Below, piece by piece: positions 7,719-16,049 of a stretch of DNA of 64,000 nt. The position numbers and the translations under genes were made by a program. The notes below the pieces were generated by a model. It saw only the letters and a list, made by a program, of their open reading frames with translations. It was not told the DNA's origin and made no database searches. Every line of letters starts with the position of its first letter. Within the stretch, counting starts at the first letter, position 1. Source of the stretch: Methanoculleus sp. (GTDB lineage: Archaea; Halobacteriota; Methanomicrobia; Methanomicrobiales; Methanoculleaceae); contig NZ_JAJGBK010000020.1 in assembly GCF_020696975.1 (NCBI RefSeq), positions 1-64,000 on the forward strand, written 5' to 3'.

Positions 7719-8972
7719 ATGGGCACCTTCATTTCGCTCTTCGTTCTCATCATCGTCTTCCTCCTGATCGCGGTCCGAAAGGTGGGGAGCATTACCTTCC
7801 GCATCTGGCATGTGATGGCCCTTGGTGCGATCGCCGTCCTGGTGACGGGAGCGATCACCCCGGAGGATGCGCTTGCATCCATCAACCTTGACGTGATGCT
7901 CTTCCTCTTCTTCATGTTCGTGATCGGAGAGGCGCTCGCCAAGAGCGGCTACCTCTACCATCTCTCCCATCATCTCTTTGCCCGGGCAGAATCCGTCCGG
8001 CACCTGGTCCTTCTCATCCTCATCGGCGGCGGCGCACTCTCTGCGCTCCTGATGAACGATACGCTCGCGGTTGTCGGCACCCCCCTGATGCTCTACTTTG
8101 CCCGGCGGCACGGCATCTCCCCGAAACTTCTGCTTTTCGCACTCGCGTTTGCAGTCACGACGGGAAGCGTTGCAAGCCCCATCGGGAACCCACAGAACCT
8201 TCTTGTCGCGCTCGCGGGCGGTATCGAGAACCCGTTTATCACATTCCCTCTCTACCTGGCCATCCCCACGGTGATCTCTCTTCTGCTCGCTTTCTGGTTT
8301 CTCTGCCGGGCGTTCCCGGGTGACCTTAACGCCACCGCCCCGCTGGTTCACCGCGAGGAGGAGATCCTTGACCCTGCCCTTGCAGCCCTCGCCCGCCTCT
8401 CGCTCATCCTGCTCGTTCTCCTGATCGGGGCTAAAATCGTTGCGGCCATGCTTATCCCCGATCTCGATATCCGGCTGACATGGATCGCGGTCGTTGCGGC
8501 GCTTCCGGTCCTTCTTGGAAGCAGGCGGCGGATTGAGATCCTTTGTCGGATCGACTGGCCGACGCTGGCCTTCTTCGCCGGCCTCTTCGTCCTTATGGCG
8601 AGCGTCTGGCAGTCCGGGTTCTTCCAGCCGCTCATCGAGGGGAGTTCCCTGGACCTCACCGCCGTCCCGGTCATTGTTGTGATGGGCGTCATTATCTCCC
8701 AGTCTGTATCGAACGTTCCCTTCGTTGCCCTCTCCCTCCCCGTCCTCTCACATCTCGGGACCTCCACGGTGAGCATGATGGCGCTTGCGGCCGGCAGCAC
8801 CATCGCCGGGAATATGCTGATCCTCGGGGCGGCAAGCAACGTCATCATCATCCAGGGTGCGGAGAAGGGCGGCGAGACGCTGACGTTCTGGGAGTTCGCC
8901 CGGATCGGCATCCCGCTCACGCTTGCCCAGGCGGCGGTCTACGTGCTCTTCCTCTCCCTCCTCCCGGCATGA
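7719..8972 (+). CDS. SLC13/ArsB-type anion permease
   Basis: 417 residues with about eleven hydrophobic segments and no signal peptide. The arrangement fits the ion-transporter superfamily containing SLC13 (DASS), ArsB and CitM. The first repeat has SALLMNDTLAVVGTPL near 108-123 and a GSVASPIGNPQNLL loop near 150. The second has SQSVSNVPFVALSLP near 328 and AAGSTIAGNMLILGAASN near 355. Such paired asparagine-containing hairpin motifs bind substrate and sodium in the family. Whether the substrate is a dicarboxylate, sulfate, phosphate or arsenite cannot be read from the sequence. It is 73 bases downstream of the AbrB-PhoU regulator, which may suggest an inorganic anion. Confidence 0.85.
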   Translation: MGTFISLFVLIIVFLLIAVRKVGSITFRIWHVMALGAIAVLVTGAITPEDALASINLDVMLFLFFMFVIGEALAKSGYLYHLSHHLFARAESVRHLVLLILIGGGALSALLMNDTLAVVGTPLMLYFARRHGISPKLLLFALAFAVTTGSVASPIGNPQNLLVALAGGIENPFITFPLYLAIPTVISLLLAFWFLCRAFPGDLNATAPLVHREEEILDPALAALARLSLILLVLLIGAKIVAAMLIPDLDIRLTWIAVVAALPVLLGSRRRIEILCRIDWPTLAFFAGLFVLMASVWQSGFFQPLIEGSSLDLTAVPVIVVMGVIISQSVSNVPFVALSLPVLSHLGTSTVSMMALAAGSTIAGNMLILGAASNVIIIQGAEKGGETLTFWEFARIGIPLTLAQAAVYVLFLSLLPA

Positions 8973-8977
8973 GGGGT

Positions 8978-9898
8978 TCAGGGGCGGGAGGACTCCATAG
9001 ACCCCGGTTCCGCCCCGAGGTTCAGGTAGATTGAGCCGAACCTGACCGAAGCGACGGCGGCATGCTCGAAGGGCGGGGCAAAAACCTCGAGCACCTGCCC
9101 TCTGTGGTGCGTCTCTTCGGCAATCCCAAGGGCGAGGACGAAGTTCTCGGGGTCGTTGAAGGAGACCAGCCTTCCGGCGACCTCGCGCGGGTTCTTCATG
9201 TCGGGTAATCTGCCCTGGAGCCCGAGCCCGGAAAGCGGGATCTCCTGCCGCCTGCCTTCAGCAAAATACGCCGCGAAACACTCTTCGCGGTAGCGCCGCC
9301 GGCCGATTGCAGTCCGTGCGACGGCCGCAGATGCTACGGGGATCCGGTGGATCACCATCGCGGGGTGCCGGGAAAAGTTCGCAAGAAGTCGTTCGAGTTC
9401 CCGGCCGTGCTGGAGGGCGACGATGCGGGTAGGAAGGAGGAGATCGATCATCTGAACCTGGAACTCGATCCCCGCCCCGCCATAGATGATCCCGGGTGAG
9501 TCGATGACGGTGACGCCGGCCGAGAGTTCGGCAGCTCTCTCGGCAAGGCGCTTTGCCCCTGTCAGCATCTGGATGAAGTGGCCGCCTGGAGAGGTTGAAC
9601 CGACGAACCGGAGATAGGGCCGGCCGGGCGGTTCCGGCGTGCCGGGATAGAGGATCATCCCCTCGGTCGTCGGCGGACCGATCCGGGACTGCCCGGTGTC
9701 GCAGTCGACGTATGCTGTCCGCGTATGCGCTGCAGTCCTCTCGACGAGGTAGCGGCAGAACGTTGACTTCCCGCTGTCCGTCGCCCCGATAACGTATACG
9801 CGCTCGGGGGTGTCCGCCCGCAAAAGCGCCGCGGCGAGTTCCTCCCATCCTTTCCCGATGCTGATCATAAGGCCTCTTACGAGGGTATTATGGCTCAT
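8978..9898 (-). CDS. Clp1/Grc3-like polynucleotide 5'-hydroxyl kinase family protein
   Basis: 306 residues. Walker A is GATDSGKSTF near 38-47. A motif YVDCDTGQSRIGPP near 64-77 matches the Clp1/Grc3 family, where the Asp/Gln and the following lid region place the RNA 5' end and ATP. TVIDSPGIIYG near 130 is Walker-B-like. The family phosphorylates 5'-OH ends of RNA, and archaeal members are thought to act in RNA processing; that role is inferred here. The ATG at 9898 is used; an in-frame ATG ten codons on (MISIGKGWEE) is possible. It is convergent with the permease gene, with 5 bases between stop codons. Confidence 0.82.
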   Translation of the reverse strand: MSHNTLVRGLMISIGKGWEELAAALLRADTPERVYVIGATDSGKSTFCRYLVERTAAHTRTAYVDCDTGQSRIGPPTTEGMILYPGTPEPPGRPYLRFVGSTSPGGHFIQMLTGAKRLAERAAELSAGVTVIDSPGIIYGGAGIEFQVQMIDLLLPTRIVALQHGRELERLLANFSRHPAMVIHRIPVASAAVARTAIGRRRYREECFAAYFAEGRRQEIPLSGLGLQGRLPDMKNPREVAGRLVSFNDPENFVLALGIAEETHHRGQVLEVFAPPFEHAAVASVRFGSIYLNLGAEPGSMESSRP

Positions 9899-9985
9899 AG
9901 TTATAGTGCCTGACGTAACATTCTCGGAACCCTGTCCCCCGGATCCCTGCTGCCTGCAGGTGCTGGAGAGAGGCTTTATCTGGAG

Positions 9986-10004
9986 TGCCTGCCACTCGCA
10001 GGCA
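9986..10004 (+). promoter_or_regulatory. Hairpin ending on a start codon
   Basis: TGCCTGC-CACTC-GCAGGCA is a perfect 7-bp stem with a 5-base loop whose last base is the A of the ATG at 10004. No Shine-Dalgarno sequence precedes the gene. The stem could hide the start in the transcript or mark a protein-binding site just before a leaderless start. Confidence 0.45.
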
Positions 10005-10525
10005 TGAACGGAACGGCAGCCACCACAGAACCGGTGCCTGCGGCCCTCGGCAGGACGTTTCCCACCCTTATGGGCACGTCTCTCTCCGGCAGGGTCGTCA
10101 CCCTTCCCGACGATGCAGAAGGCGATCTCTCGCTCATCGTCCTCGTCTTTCTCGAGTCCGCATGGCCGATGACGGAGTCATGGAGCGGCCCCTTTGCCGG
10201 GGCGTTCACGGAAAACCCCCGGGTGACGACCTACCTGGTATCGGTCGTCGGCGACGGCCTCATCGGGAGGTCTCTTGCAGAGCGTATCCACGAGGGGCTG
10301 CGGGGCAGTGTCCCCCTCGCGAAGCACAACCTGGTGCTGACCGTCCCCGGGGACTTCGAGCGGTGCCGGCGGGCCTACGGGATCGACGATCCCTCCCTCG
10401 CCTACATCTACCTCGTGGACGAAGATGGCATCATCCGCTGGATGGAGAGAGGGACCACCACGCCGGAGGGGCTTCGTGGTCTGCTGGATACGGCACAGAC
10501 AATGCTCGAACCGCTCCTGGAGTGA
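10004..10525 (+). CDS. Thioredoxin-fold-like protein of unknown function
   Basis: 173 residues, acidic, no signal peptide. The layout (LGRTFPTLMGTSLSGRVVTL, then a hydrophobic LIVLVFLESAW strand, then SLAYIYLVDEDGIIRWMERG near 130-150) resembles thioredoxin/peroxiredoxin-fold proteins and more distantly ATP10-type proteins. There is no CxxC or peroxidatic cysteine at the expected site after the first strand; the only cysteine is in FERCRRAYGI. Redox activity is therefore unlikely and the function unknown. The start is set by the ATG at the end of a perfect hairpin. It is convergent with the next gene, 20 bases apart. Confidence 0.65.
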   Translation: MNGTAATTEPVPAALGRTFPTLMGTSLSGRVVTLPDDAEGDLSLIVLVFLESAWPMTESWSGPFAGAFTENPRVTTYLVSVVGDGLIGRSLAERIHEGLRGSVPLAKHNLVLTVPGDFERCRRAYGIDDPSLAYIYLVDEDGIIRWMERGTTTPEGLRGLLDTAQTMLEPLLE

Positions 10526-10545
10526 TGCGCGGCGCACCCCGGGGA

Positions 10546-11532
10546 CTACTTCTCGGGGTGCCGCGGCATGACGGCCGCGATGAGAGCAAGCAGGGGGCCG
10601 ATCACGATCCCGGCCCAGGTGGCGAGACCCAGGAGACCGAGCGCTGCCATGCCGACCCGCTCCCCGGCTCCGATCCGCGCCCGCAAGGCCACCCGAAGTG
10701 CCCCGATCCCGAGGAGGATGGGTATGAGCGCGAGGAGAAGGGTCAGGAGGAGGGCGGCGCCGGGGTCCGTTTCCACGGCCGCAATAGCCGTCTGCAGCAG
10801 CGTCATGCCGCCGCTCCCGATGAAGAGGAGGCCTGCGGCCGCCCCGAGGAGAGCGAAGGGGGAGAGCGGCCGGTGCCGCCGGAGTAGCAGCCCGACTCCT
10901 GCGGCGAGGACGGCGATCATCGGTGCGAGGATCAGAAGGAGAGGCTGCCCCTCGTGACGGTGGATGATCACGGCGTCGATCGGGATCCGGATCCACTCAA
11001 CAACGGTGTAGGTCTCGACAGAACCGAGCGCAAGAGCATAGTTCCCTCCCTCCCCCGGGGTGTAGACCGCGAGGGTGTAGTCCCCGGTTGCCGGTGCGGG
11101 CATATCGATCCGGGCGAGTGGATAGACTCTCGACGGCGTAAACGGCTCATACTCCGGTTGTCCGGGGAGTCTCCCCGGCACTGCCAGCGCACCGGCGCCC
11201 TCCGGGACCCCGACGTCCTGCGGGACCCTGCCCGAACTCTCGATGCCCGGTCCCGCGAGCACCATCCCGGGCGCAAACTCTCCCGCATGCGTGACCTGGA
11301 GCGTTGCGTGTATCCTCTCCCCTTCCTCCATGTGAAACCGGTAGTACCGGGCTGCAACCCCCCCGGGCAATGTATCGTAGATCACCCACGACTTTTCAGG
11401 GTCCTCGATGACGAACGCCGCACCCGGCGAGGACCCGTCCCGGGCGAAGAGGGGGACGTGGGCAAGAGCAGGTGTTGCGGTGAGGAGCATGGCGAGAAGA
11501 GCGACGGTCACCAGACGGGAGCCGGGTACCAT
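10546..11532 (-). CDS. Secreted-domain membrane protein of unknown function
   Basis: About 328 residues from ATG 11530-11532, chosen over the track start (11601) because GGGAGGGT lies just upstream and a signal peptide (TVALLAMLLTATPALA) follows at once. The mature N-terminal part (about residues 25-205) looks like an extracellular beta domain, with pieces (SWVIYDTLPGG, RYYRFHMEEGERI, GDYTLAVYTPG) that recall pre-peptidase C-terminal-like folds. The C-terminal 120 residues hold four or so hydrophobic helices separated by short Arg-rich loops. It ends PRHPEK. Likely a cell-envelope protein; no function recognised. Confidence 0.75.
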   Translation of the reverse strand: MVPGSRLVTVALLAMLLTATPALAHVPLFARDGSSPGAAFVIEDPEKSWVIYDTLPGGVAARYYRFHMEEGERIHATLQVTHAGEFAPGMVLAGPGIESSGRVPQDVGVPEGAGALAVPGRLPGQPEYEPFTPSRVYPLARIDMPAPATGDYTLAVYTPGEGGNYALALGSVETYTVVEWIRIPIDAVIIHRHEGQPLLLILAPMIAVLAAGVGLLLRRHRPLSPFALLGAAAGLLFIGSGGMTLLQTAIAAVETDPGAALLLTLLLALIPILLGIGALRVALRARIGAGERVGMAALGLLGLATWAGIVIGPLLALIAAVMPRHPEK

Positions 11533-11625
11533 GCTACCCTCCCGGGCTCCGGGGGTCCATAATGGTTCCGCACCCCCGGGTATCCGACCCTCCCCGGGCA
11601 CCGTCCGGGCCCAAAAAAAATTACA

Positions 11626-12114
11626 TTAGAGGTTCTTTAAGGCAACAATATCAGTCACGCCGGTCAGTTTCCAGATGTTCGAGCGCTCCTCGGAGGCAAT
11701 CGACTCGAGCGGTTCTTCGGGTTTATGGCCCAGCGCCGCAAGGATATTCTGTGAGAGGTTGTGCGCCCTGATCATACTCACGAACTTCTCCCTGATGATC
11801 TTCTTCTCGATCGCATCCTCAAGTTGCACCAGGTAGCCCTGCATGGTCACGAAGGTATAGCAGGAAAGATCGCTTGAATACTTCTCGATCTCGACGGAGA
11901 CATACGGGTGCTGCCGGAAGAGGTCGTTCTTTCTGCCGTACTTGGTCGCCAGGAAGTAGAGAAACTTTCCGTCGAAGACGTACAGGAACGGGGCGATATA
12001 GGGATACTTAGCACCCTGGAATGCAATGCGACTGATAAATCCTTCTTCAATGAGTTTGTCGTACTCCGTTTTATCCATATTTGGAATCTTCACAATCTCC
12101 ATCGGTATCCTCAT
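11626..12114 (-). CDS. Pyridoxamine 5'-phosphate oxidase-like (flavin-binding split barrel) protein
   Basis: 162 residues. The order of elements is that of the PPOX-like split beta-barrel: an N-terminal helix (YDKLIEEGFISRIAF), strands with YPYIAPFLYVFDGKFLYFLA near 38-57, HPYVSVEIEK near 70, and CYTFVTMQGYLVQLED near 84-99. Such proteins bind FMN, F420 or heme, and the cofactor cannot be fixed here. The start is ATG 12114, or ATG four codons on (12102). Its codon use is slightly more AT-rich than the neighbours. The 373-base gap upstream holds no recognisable gene; the plus-strand ORF across it looks spurious. Confidence 0.82.
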   Translation of the reverse strand: MRIPMEIVKIPNMDKTEYDKLIEEGFISRIAFQGAKYPYIAPFLYVFDGKFLYFLATKYGRKNDLFRQHPYVSVEIEKYSSDLSCYTFVTMQGYLVQLEDAIEKKIIREKFVSMIRAHNLSQNILAALGHKPEEPLESIASEERSNIWKLTGVTDIVALKNL

Positions 12115-12450
12115 ATTCCGGTAACCTGCGAGGGTTCATATATGTTTCCACAGGAGGTCGGACTTTCTCTCAAGAACGAGAAAAACTCCGAAAATCCAGA
12201 GGCTTATGAAAATTGCCACTTTAGTGCCGGGAAGATGGACTGCATGCTTTCCCGGGAGAGGTCTCCCTTTCTCTCTCCCATAATCCCCTACCCTGATCCG
12301 GGTGGTTTGGGCAGGTTTCTCCTCAACTCCCGCTCCTGGCCCCGGCCCCCTGAAGCAGTATCCCTGCTGGCGGGTATGCCGGCCGTGGCTGGCGGAGATC
12401 TGACGGCACCGGAAACGGTTTCACCGGAGAGCCTCTTTTTCTAAATGAAT

Positions 12451-12470
12451 AATATAATAATATTTATATT
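12451..12470 (+). promoter_or_regulatory. AT-rich promoter of the secreted DUF4352-like protein
   Basis: AATATAATAATATTTATATT lies 18-37 bases before the ATG at 12488 in an otherwise GC-rich context. It contains overlapping TATA candidates, so transcription would begin at or very near the start codon. Confidence 0.55.
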
Positions 12471-12487
12471 CTGTCACCAAAAGAAAA

Positions 12488-13783
12488 ATGGGCATGAGCA
12501 AGCCCTATGCGAACGCTCTAATTCTCCTTGGAATTGCCGTATCCACGGCATTCTTCCTCCTGGTGCCAGCCGTTGCCAGCCCCGTGCAAGGGCTCGCGGC
12601 GCTGAAATCCGGTGAGTTGCTCCAGTCCCCGCTCAGCGATCTTCTGTCGGCGGAAGTGGGGTTTGGATCTTCCGGCCTTCCATATGATGAGGGTGCCCCT
12701 GACCTGACCGCCGATACCGAGCCGGTAGCATCTGCTGAACCGGAGAATCCCAGCCAGCCCGCCGATCCGGTTTCCAGGGCCGACGCGCCTGCGGGTGGGG
12801 CCGGCAGTGACGACGAAGAACTGGCAGGGTTAATCGACGCCAACAGCGTCCCCCTGGTGAGACTCTCGATGGAGCATGCCCATGCTCTCTACCTGCAGGA
12901 TGCGGGTGCCGCCTCTGCCGCAGCGGGCGACCTGCATGCGCTCTCTGACAGGCTTCTTGACGAGGTGCAGCCGCTTCAGGTCTCCCCGGAACAGCAGCCC
13001 GTCAAGGATGAGTTCGTCCGGTCGCTCCTGGCCTACTCATCGGCAAGCGAGACGCTTGTCAACTCAACGGATGCCGGGACAGATTCTGTCCAGACTGCCT
13101 TCAGGGATCTGGATATAGCGTCGGAAAGCCTTGAGACGGTGAGCCAGCAGGCTGTCGAGGTGCAACCGGCCAGCATGGGTCTCTCCACGATGAGCGCCAC
13201 CAGCCTGGCGGCAGATGCGCCCGCGGTTCTAGCCGAGACCTACCCGGTCCCGGTCGCACCGCCAGAGGAGGCATTGCCCCTTGGCGAGCGCTACACCTAC
13301 GACGACCCATCAGGTGAGAACATGGTATCGCTGATCGCGGCGTCCACCCGGAACGCAACAGCATTCGAGGAGGTCTCGATCAACGCGACCCCGGTCCCGA
13401 CCAACGCGTCTCCGGCAAGAGTCGAGGCCGGTGATGGGCGAATGTTCCTCCTTGTCGCCATCCAGTCGACCAATCTCGGGCACAAGGGTGACTCTGACCT
13501 CTACACCATCGAGACTCCCGGACGGGAGGCGTTCACCCTCGAGTATCAGGGAGTGACGTTTGAATCCCTTGAGGTCCCGCCCTTCACCTCGCTTGGAGAG
13601 TCGTCCGGCAAAAAGCCGCTCGAGCGGTATGAGTCCACGGACGGCTACCTCTACTTTGATGTCCCTGCCACCTTTGATGTCTCCGGTGCGATCCTCAGGG
13701 CGGATCTCGGGGATGCCGGAACTCCTGCCTGGGATCTCGGGAGAGAACTCGGTGAGGAGCCCGACGATGCGGTTGCGGTCTAA
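12488..13783 (+). CDS. Secreted protein with C-terminal DUF4352-like domain
   Basis: 431 residues. A signal peptide is clear (ALILLGIAVSTAFFLLVPAVA, residues 10-30). Residues 60-130 are a Pro/Ala/Asp-rich linker, 130-215 look helical (LVRLSMEHAHALYLQD), and 260-431 form a beta-rich domain. In the latter, RMFLLVAIQSTNLGHKGDSD followed by TLEYQGVTFE is the style of the DUF4352/telokin-like immunoprotective domain family of secreted proteins. Function unknown; probably envelope-associated. It stands alone with a strong promoter and a T-run (13796-13801) after it. Confidence 0.75.
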   Translation: MGMSKPYANALILLGIAVSTAFFLLVPAVASPVQGLAALKSGELLQSPLSDLLSAEVGFGSSGLPYDEGAPDLTADTEPVASAEPENPSQPADPVSRADAPAGGAGSDDEELAGLIDANSVPLVRLSMEHAHALYLQDAGAASAAAGDLHALSDRLLDEVQPLQVSPEQQPVKDEFVRSLLAYSSASETLVNSTDAGTDSVQTAFRDLDIASESLETVSQQAVEVQPASMGLSTMSATSLAADAPAVLAETYPVPVAPPEEALPLGERYTYDDPSGENMVSLIAASTRNATAFEEVSINATPVPTNASPARVEAGDGRMFLLVAIQSTNLGHKGDSDLYTIETPGREAFTLEYQGVTFESLEVPPFTSLGESSGKKPLERYESTDGYLYFDVPATFDVSGAILRADLGDAGTPAWDLGRELGEEPDDAVAV

Positions 13784-13795
13784 CCCGCACCACCC

Positions 13796-13801
13796 TTTTT
13801 T
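13796..13801. terminator. T-run between convergent genes
   Basis: TTTTTT, 13 bases after the stop of the secreted protein and 7 bases before the stop of the convergent phosphodiesterase gene. Confidence 0.35.
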
Positions 13802-13807
13802 CTGCCG

Positions 13808-14305
13808 TTAAAGGGAGAGCAGTTCCACGTCCCGGGTCACCGTATCCAGCACGGCGATGGTGGGCCTGCCGGTCAGGTAACCGCAGGCCTCTCCGGGATT
13901 AACGACCAGCGTCCCCCCCAGGGTTCGGACCTCCGTCTGGTGGGTATGGCCGTGAACCACAACGTCGAAGGCCTTCCGCCCGATGAGCGCCTGCAGGAGT
14001 TCCCGATCATCGCCATGCAGCAGCCCGATCGTCATACCGCCGGCGGTGACCGCAGCAAACCCTCCCCGGAGGTCGAGGTGCTCGTGCTCGGCAAACCGTG
14101 CAGAAAGGAGATGGTGGTCTCCGTCGTTATTCCCGAGAACTCCAATCATGGGCGATTGCAGGTCGGCAAACCGGGGAATGACAAACGGTGAGACATAATC
14201 CCCCGCGTGAAGCGTCAGGTCTACCCGCTCGCTGTTCAGCTGCCTTATGGCCGCATCCACTACCTGGAGATTGTCATGGGTGTCGGAGAGGATCCCGATG
14301 CGCAT
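13808..14305 (-). CDS. YfcE/MJ0936-type metallophosphoesterase
   Basis: 165 residues from ATG 14305, preferred because the family begins MRIGILSDTHDN and GGAG lies 7 bases upstream; the track start adds 17 unsupported residues. Metal-binding motifs are all present: SDTHDN near 7-12, LHAGDYV near 37, LGNNDGDH near 62, LHGD near 97, and HGHTH near 118-122. The family hydrolyses phosphodiesters in vitro, and the biological substrate is usually unknown. Cytoplasmic. Confidence 0.92.
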   Translation of the reverse strand: MRIGILSDTHDNLQVVDAAIRQLNSERVDLTLHAGDYVSPFVIPRFADLQSPMIGVLGNNDGDHHLLSARFAEHEHLDLRGGFAAVTAGGMTIGLLHGDDRELLQALIGRKAFDVVVHGHTHQTEVRTLGGTLVVNPGEACGYLTGRPTIAVLDTVTRDVELLSL

Positions 14306-14519
14306 ATGCATCTCCTGACCGCCATCACCATATAATTGACTGTGGGCCTTCTGCATGACCGTCTGCCGGGCGCTCCGGGAGGTAGGCTCCCGGCTTTCCA
14401 GTACGCGCTTTCTGGCACAATATCTCCAGGATATCCCGAAGATTCCAGTATTTCCGGGTTTTTTGATCGAAAATTTTTATTCATCGATTGTCTGATACTG
14501 GAATAGGAGTCTGCTCTCA

Positions 14520-14569
14520 AGGCTGCACCGGGTCTGAGGCTTGATCCGGGCCCGGTGCATCGAGAGCCT
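14520..14569 (+). promoter_or_regulatory. Stem-loop leader before the 56-residue acidic protein
   Basis: Perfect inverted repeat TGCACCGGG (14524-14532) / CCCGGTGCA (14551-14559) with an 18-base loop, enclosed by AGGC (14520) / GCCT (14566). An AATTTTTATTC TATA-like element at about 14471-14481 would start a transcript near 14505, so the hairpin lies inside a leader of about 90 bases ending in GGAG and the ATG 14594. A riboregulator is possible; no known riboswitch is recognised. Confidence 0.5.
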
Positions 14570-14593
14570 GGAAGTAATTGATGGAGATACAAC

Positions 14594-14764
14594 ATGTGGG
14601 CGTATGTCAAACGTTCTGACGGCAAAACAGAAGAGCGAGAGTTTCCTGCAGGGGTGTATATCGAGATCGGCGATATCCTTGAGGACGGCTCGGTTATCAT
14701 CGATCTCCCGTATACTGACGATCTCGATGACGATGCGGAATCCCCGGACCTCTATGACGACTGA
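14594..14764 (+). CDS. Small acidic protein, 56 residues, unknown function
   Basis: Too short for the ORF track. It reads MWAYVKRSDGKTEEREFPAG... and ends DDAESPDLYDD. GGAG sits 7 bases before the ATG. The first half alternates like a small beta-barrel (EFPAGVYIEIGDI, DGSVIIDLPYTD), and the last 15 residues are nearly all Asp/Glu. Codon use matches neighbours, with third positions G/C-rich. It follows a structured leader and is convergent with the Usp-GNAT gene. No family recognised; could be a small regulator or nucleic-acid mimic, which is speculation. Confidence 0.7.
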   Translation: MWAYVKRSDGKTEEREFPAGVYIEIGDILEDGSVIIDLPYTDDLDDDAESPDLYDD

Positions 14765-14803
14765 GACTGGCGGCAGAGTGCGGGAGGGCGCCGTCCCTCC
14801 GGA

Positions 14804-16048
14804 CTATCGCCGGAACGGGCCGGCAGCACGGCGCATCGGCTGAACGTTTGCCCCTTCCATCTCACCAAGGGCAAACGCGAACCTTGACCGGATGGTCGGG
14901 GGAAGGTCGCTTTCTGGAATTGATACAAAGCCGTATGCTCCGTAGAACCCGACAAGGTTCCGGACCGAGTGCATGTACAGGGTATCATGCTGGCACGCCT
15001 CGACGAGTGCATCCATTGCCCTCCGGGCGTATCCTCTTCCCCGGAACCGGAGCGGAGTGAAGACGCCGTCAACCTCGTAGCCGTCCGGGTGCCGCCGGCA
15101 CCGGGCGACAGAGACGAGGGTCCCGTCCGCGAAGACCCCGAATACCCGGTCCGTCTCCGGATCCGCCTTCAACTGGTGATAGTCAAGCCAGATCTCCTCG
15201 GCGAGAGGGAACTCCTCCCTTCGCAGTTCCCGGGTTTCTATCTTGAGGCTAATCGGGATTGCCAGCACCAGCACCGGTGACCTTACGCATCCTGCGACCG
15301 CACTCGTGACGCTCCCGAGCGGGGCGCTCCCTGCGGCATCGCGTTTTCCGATGCGCGGGATGACGACTGCGGAGGCGTTGATCTCGTCTGCTACGGCACA
15401 GATGGTCCGTGCCGGGTCTCCGGTCCGCACCAGCACGTGGACCTCACGTTCTGTGGGTAAGAGGTCCTTACGGAGGAGAGCGAGCCGGTCGCCTGCTTCC
15501 TGCTCCGTCCCGGCATGCCCCGGTTCGATGACGTGCAGGAGCACCGCTGTTCCGTCTCCCGCACGATCTTTCAGGACAGAACGGACCTCCGGCGCCGTTG
15601 CCATAAGATCGGTCGGCACCAGCAGGTTTTCAAAGAGCGGCGGCCTGCCCCCTCCTGATTGCGGAACGATCAGGAGATGCACGAGCCGGGTGTCCCGGAG
15701 CACGGCGGCCGCGACGTTCCCGGAGAAGAGGTTTCGGAGCAGACCCTGATCCCGGACCCCCATCGCGATCAGGCCGGTGCCCGTATCAGCGGCTGCCCGG
15801 AGTATCCTCTCCGGGACATCCGTCCCGTCGTCTTCCGCGACCACGACCGTTACCATGAGGCCCTGCTGCTGCATTGATTCCTGCATCCGGCGGATCAGGC
15901 TCTCGTCGGGTGGAGGACCGGCCGATCGCCGGGCGTGAAAGAGAACGACCTCGCGGAGACCCGGGATCTCGGTGATTCGCTCTGTCATGACCATGGAGGC
16001 GGCAGAGAAGTCTGTCGGAATGAGCACTTTCGTGAACACCACTCTCAC
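14804..16048 (-). CDS. Fusion of two universal stress protein domains and a GNAT acetyltransferase
   Basis: 414 residues with three domains. Residues 1-130 are UspA-like (VLIPTDFSAAS start, ending VHLLIVPQ). Residues 137-265 are a second UspA-like domain (ENLLVPTDL start), with the nucleotide-binding loop in IPRIGKRDAAGSAPLGSVTS and a terminal SPVLVLAIP. Residues 270-414 are a GNAT N-acetyltransferase: VDGVFTPLRFRGRGYARRAM near 350 is the acetyl-CoA loop, and YGAYGF near 385 is the usual tail. Usp domains commonly bind ATP/AMP, so the fusion suggests acetylation tuned by nucleotides or stress; that is inference. The histidine-kinase gene ends one base before it, so they form an operon. Confidence 0.88.
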   Translation of the reverse strand: MRVVFTKVLIPTDFSAASMVMTERITEIPGLREVVLFHARRSAGPPPDESLIRRMQESMQQQGLMVTVVVAEDDGTDVPERILRAAADTGTGLIAMGVRDQGLLRNLFSGNVAAAVLRDTRLVHLLIVPQSGGGRPPLFENLLVPTDLMATAPEVRSVLKDRAGDGTAVLLHVIEPGHAGTEQEAGDRLALLRKDLLPTEREVHVLVRTGDPARTICAVADEINASAVVIPRIGKRDAAGSAPLGSVTSAVAGCVRSPVLVLAIPISLKIETRELRREEFPLAEEIWLDYHQLKADPETDRVFGVFADGTLVSVARCRRHPDGYEVDGVFTPLRFRGRGYARRAMDALVEACQHDTLYMHSVRNLVGFYGAYGFVSIPESDLPPTIRSRFAFALGEMEGANVQPMRRAAGPFRR

Positions 16049-16049
16049 C

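Noticed and set aside
7617-8351. 244-codon minus-strand ORF rich in charged residues
   Set aside because: Shadow of the permease gene; highly charged low-complexity sequence typical of antisense frames.
11908-12444. 178-codon plus-strand ORF
   Set aside because: Its first half is antisense to the PPOX-like gene and the rest is low-complexity.
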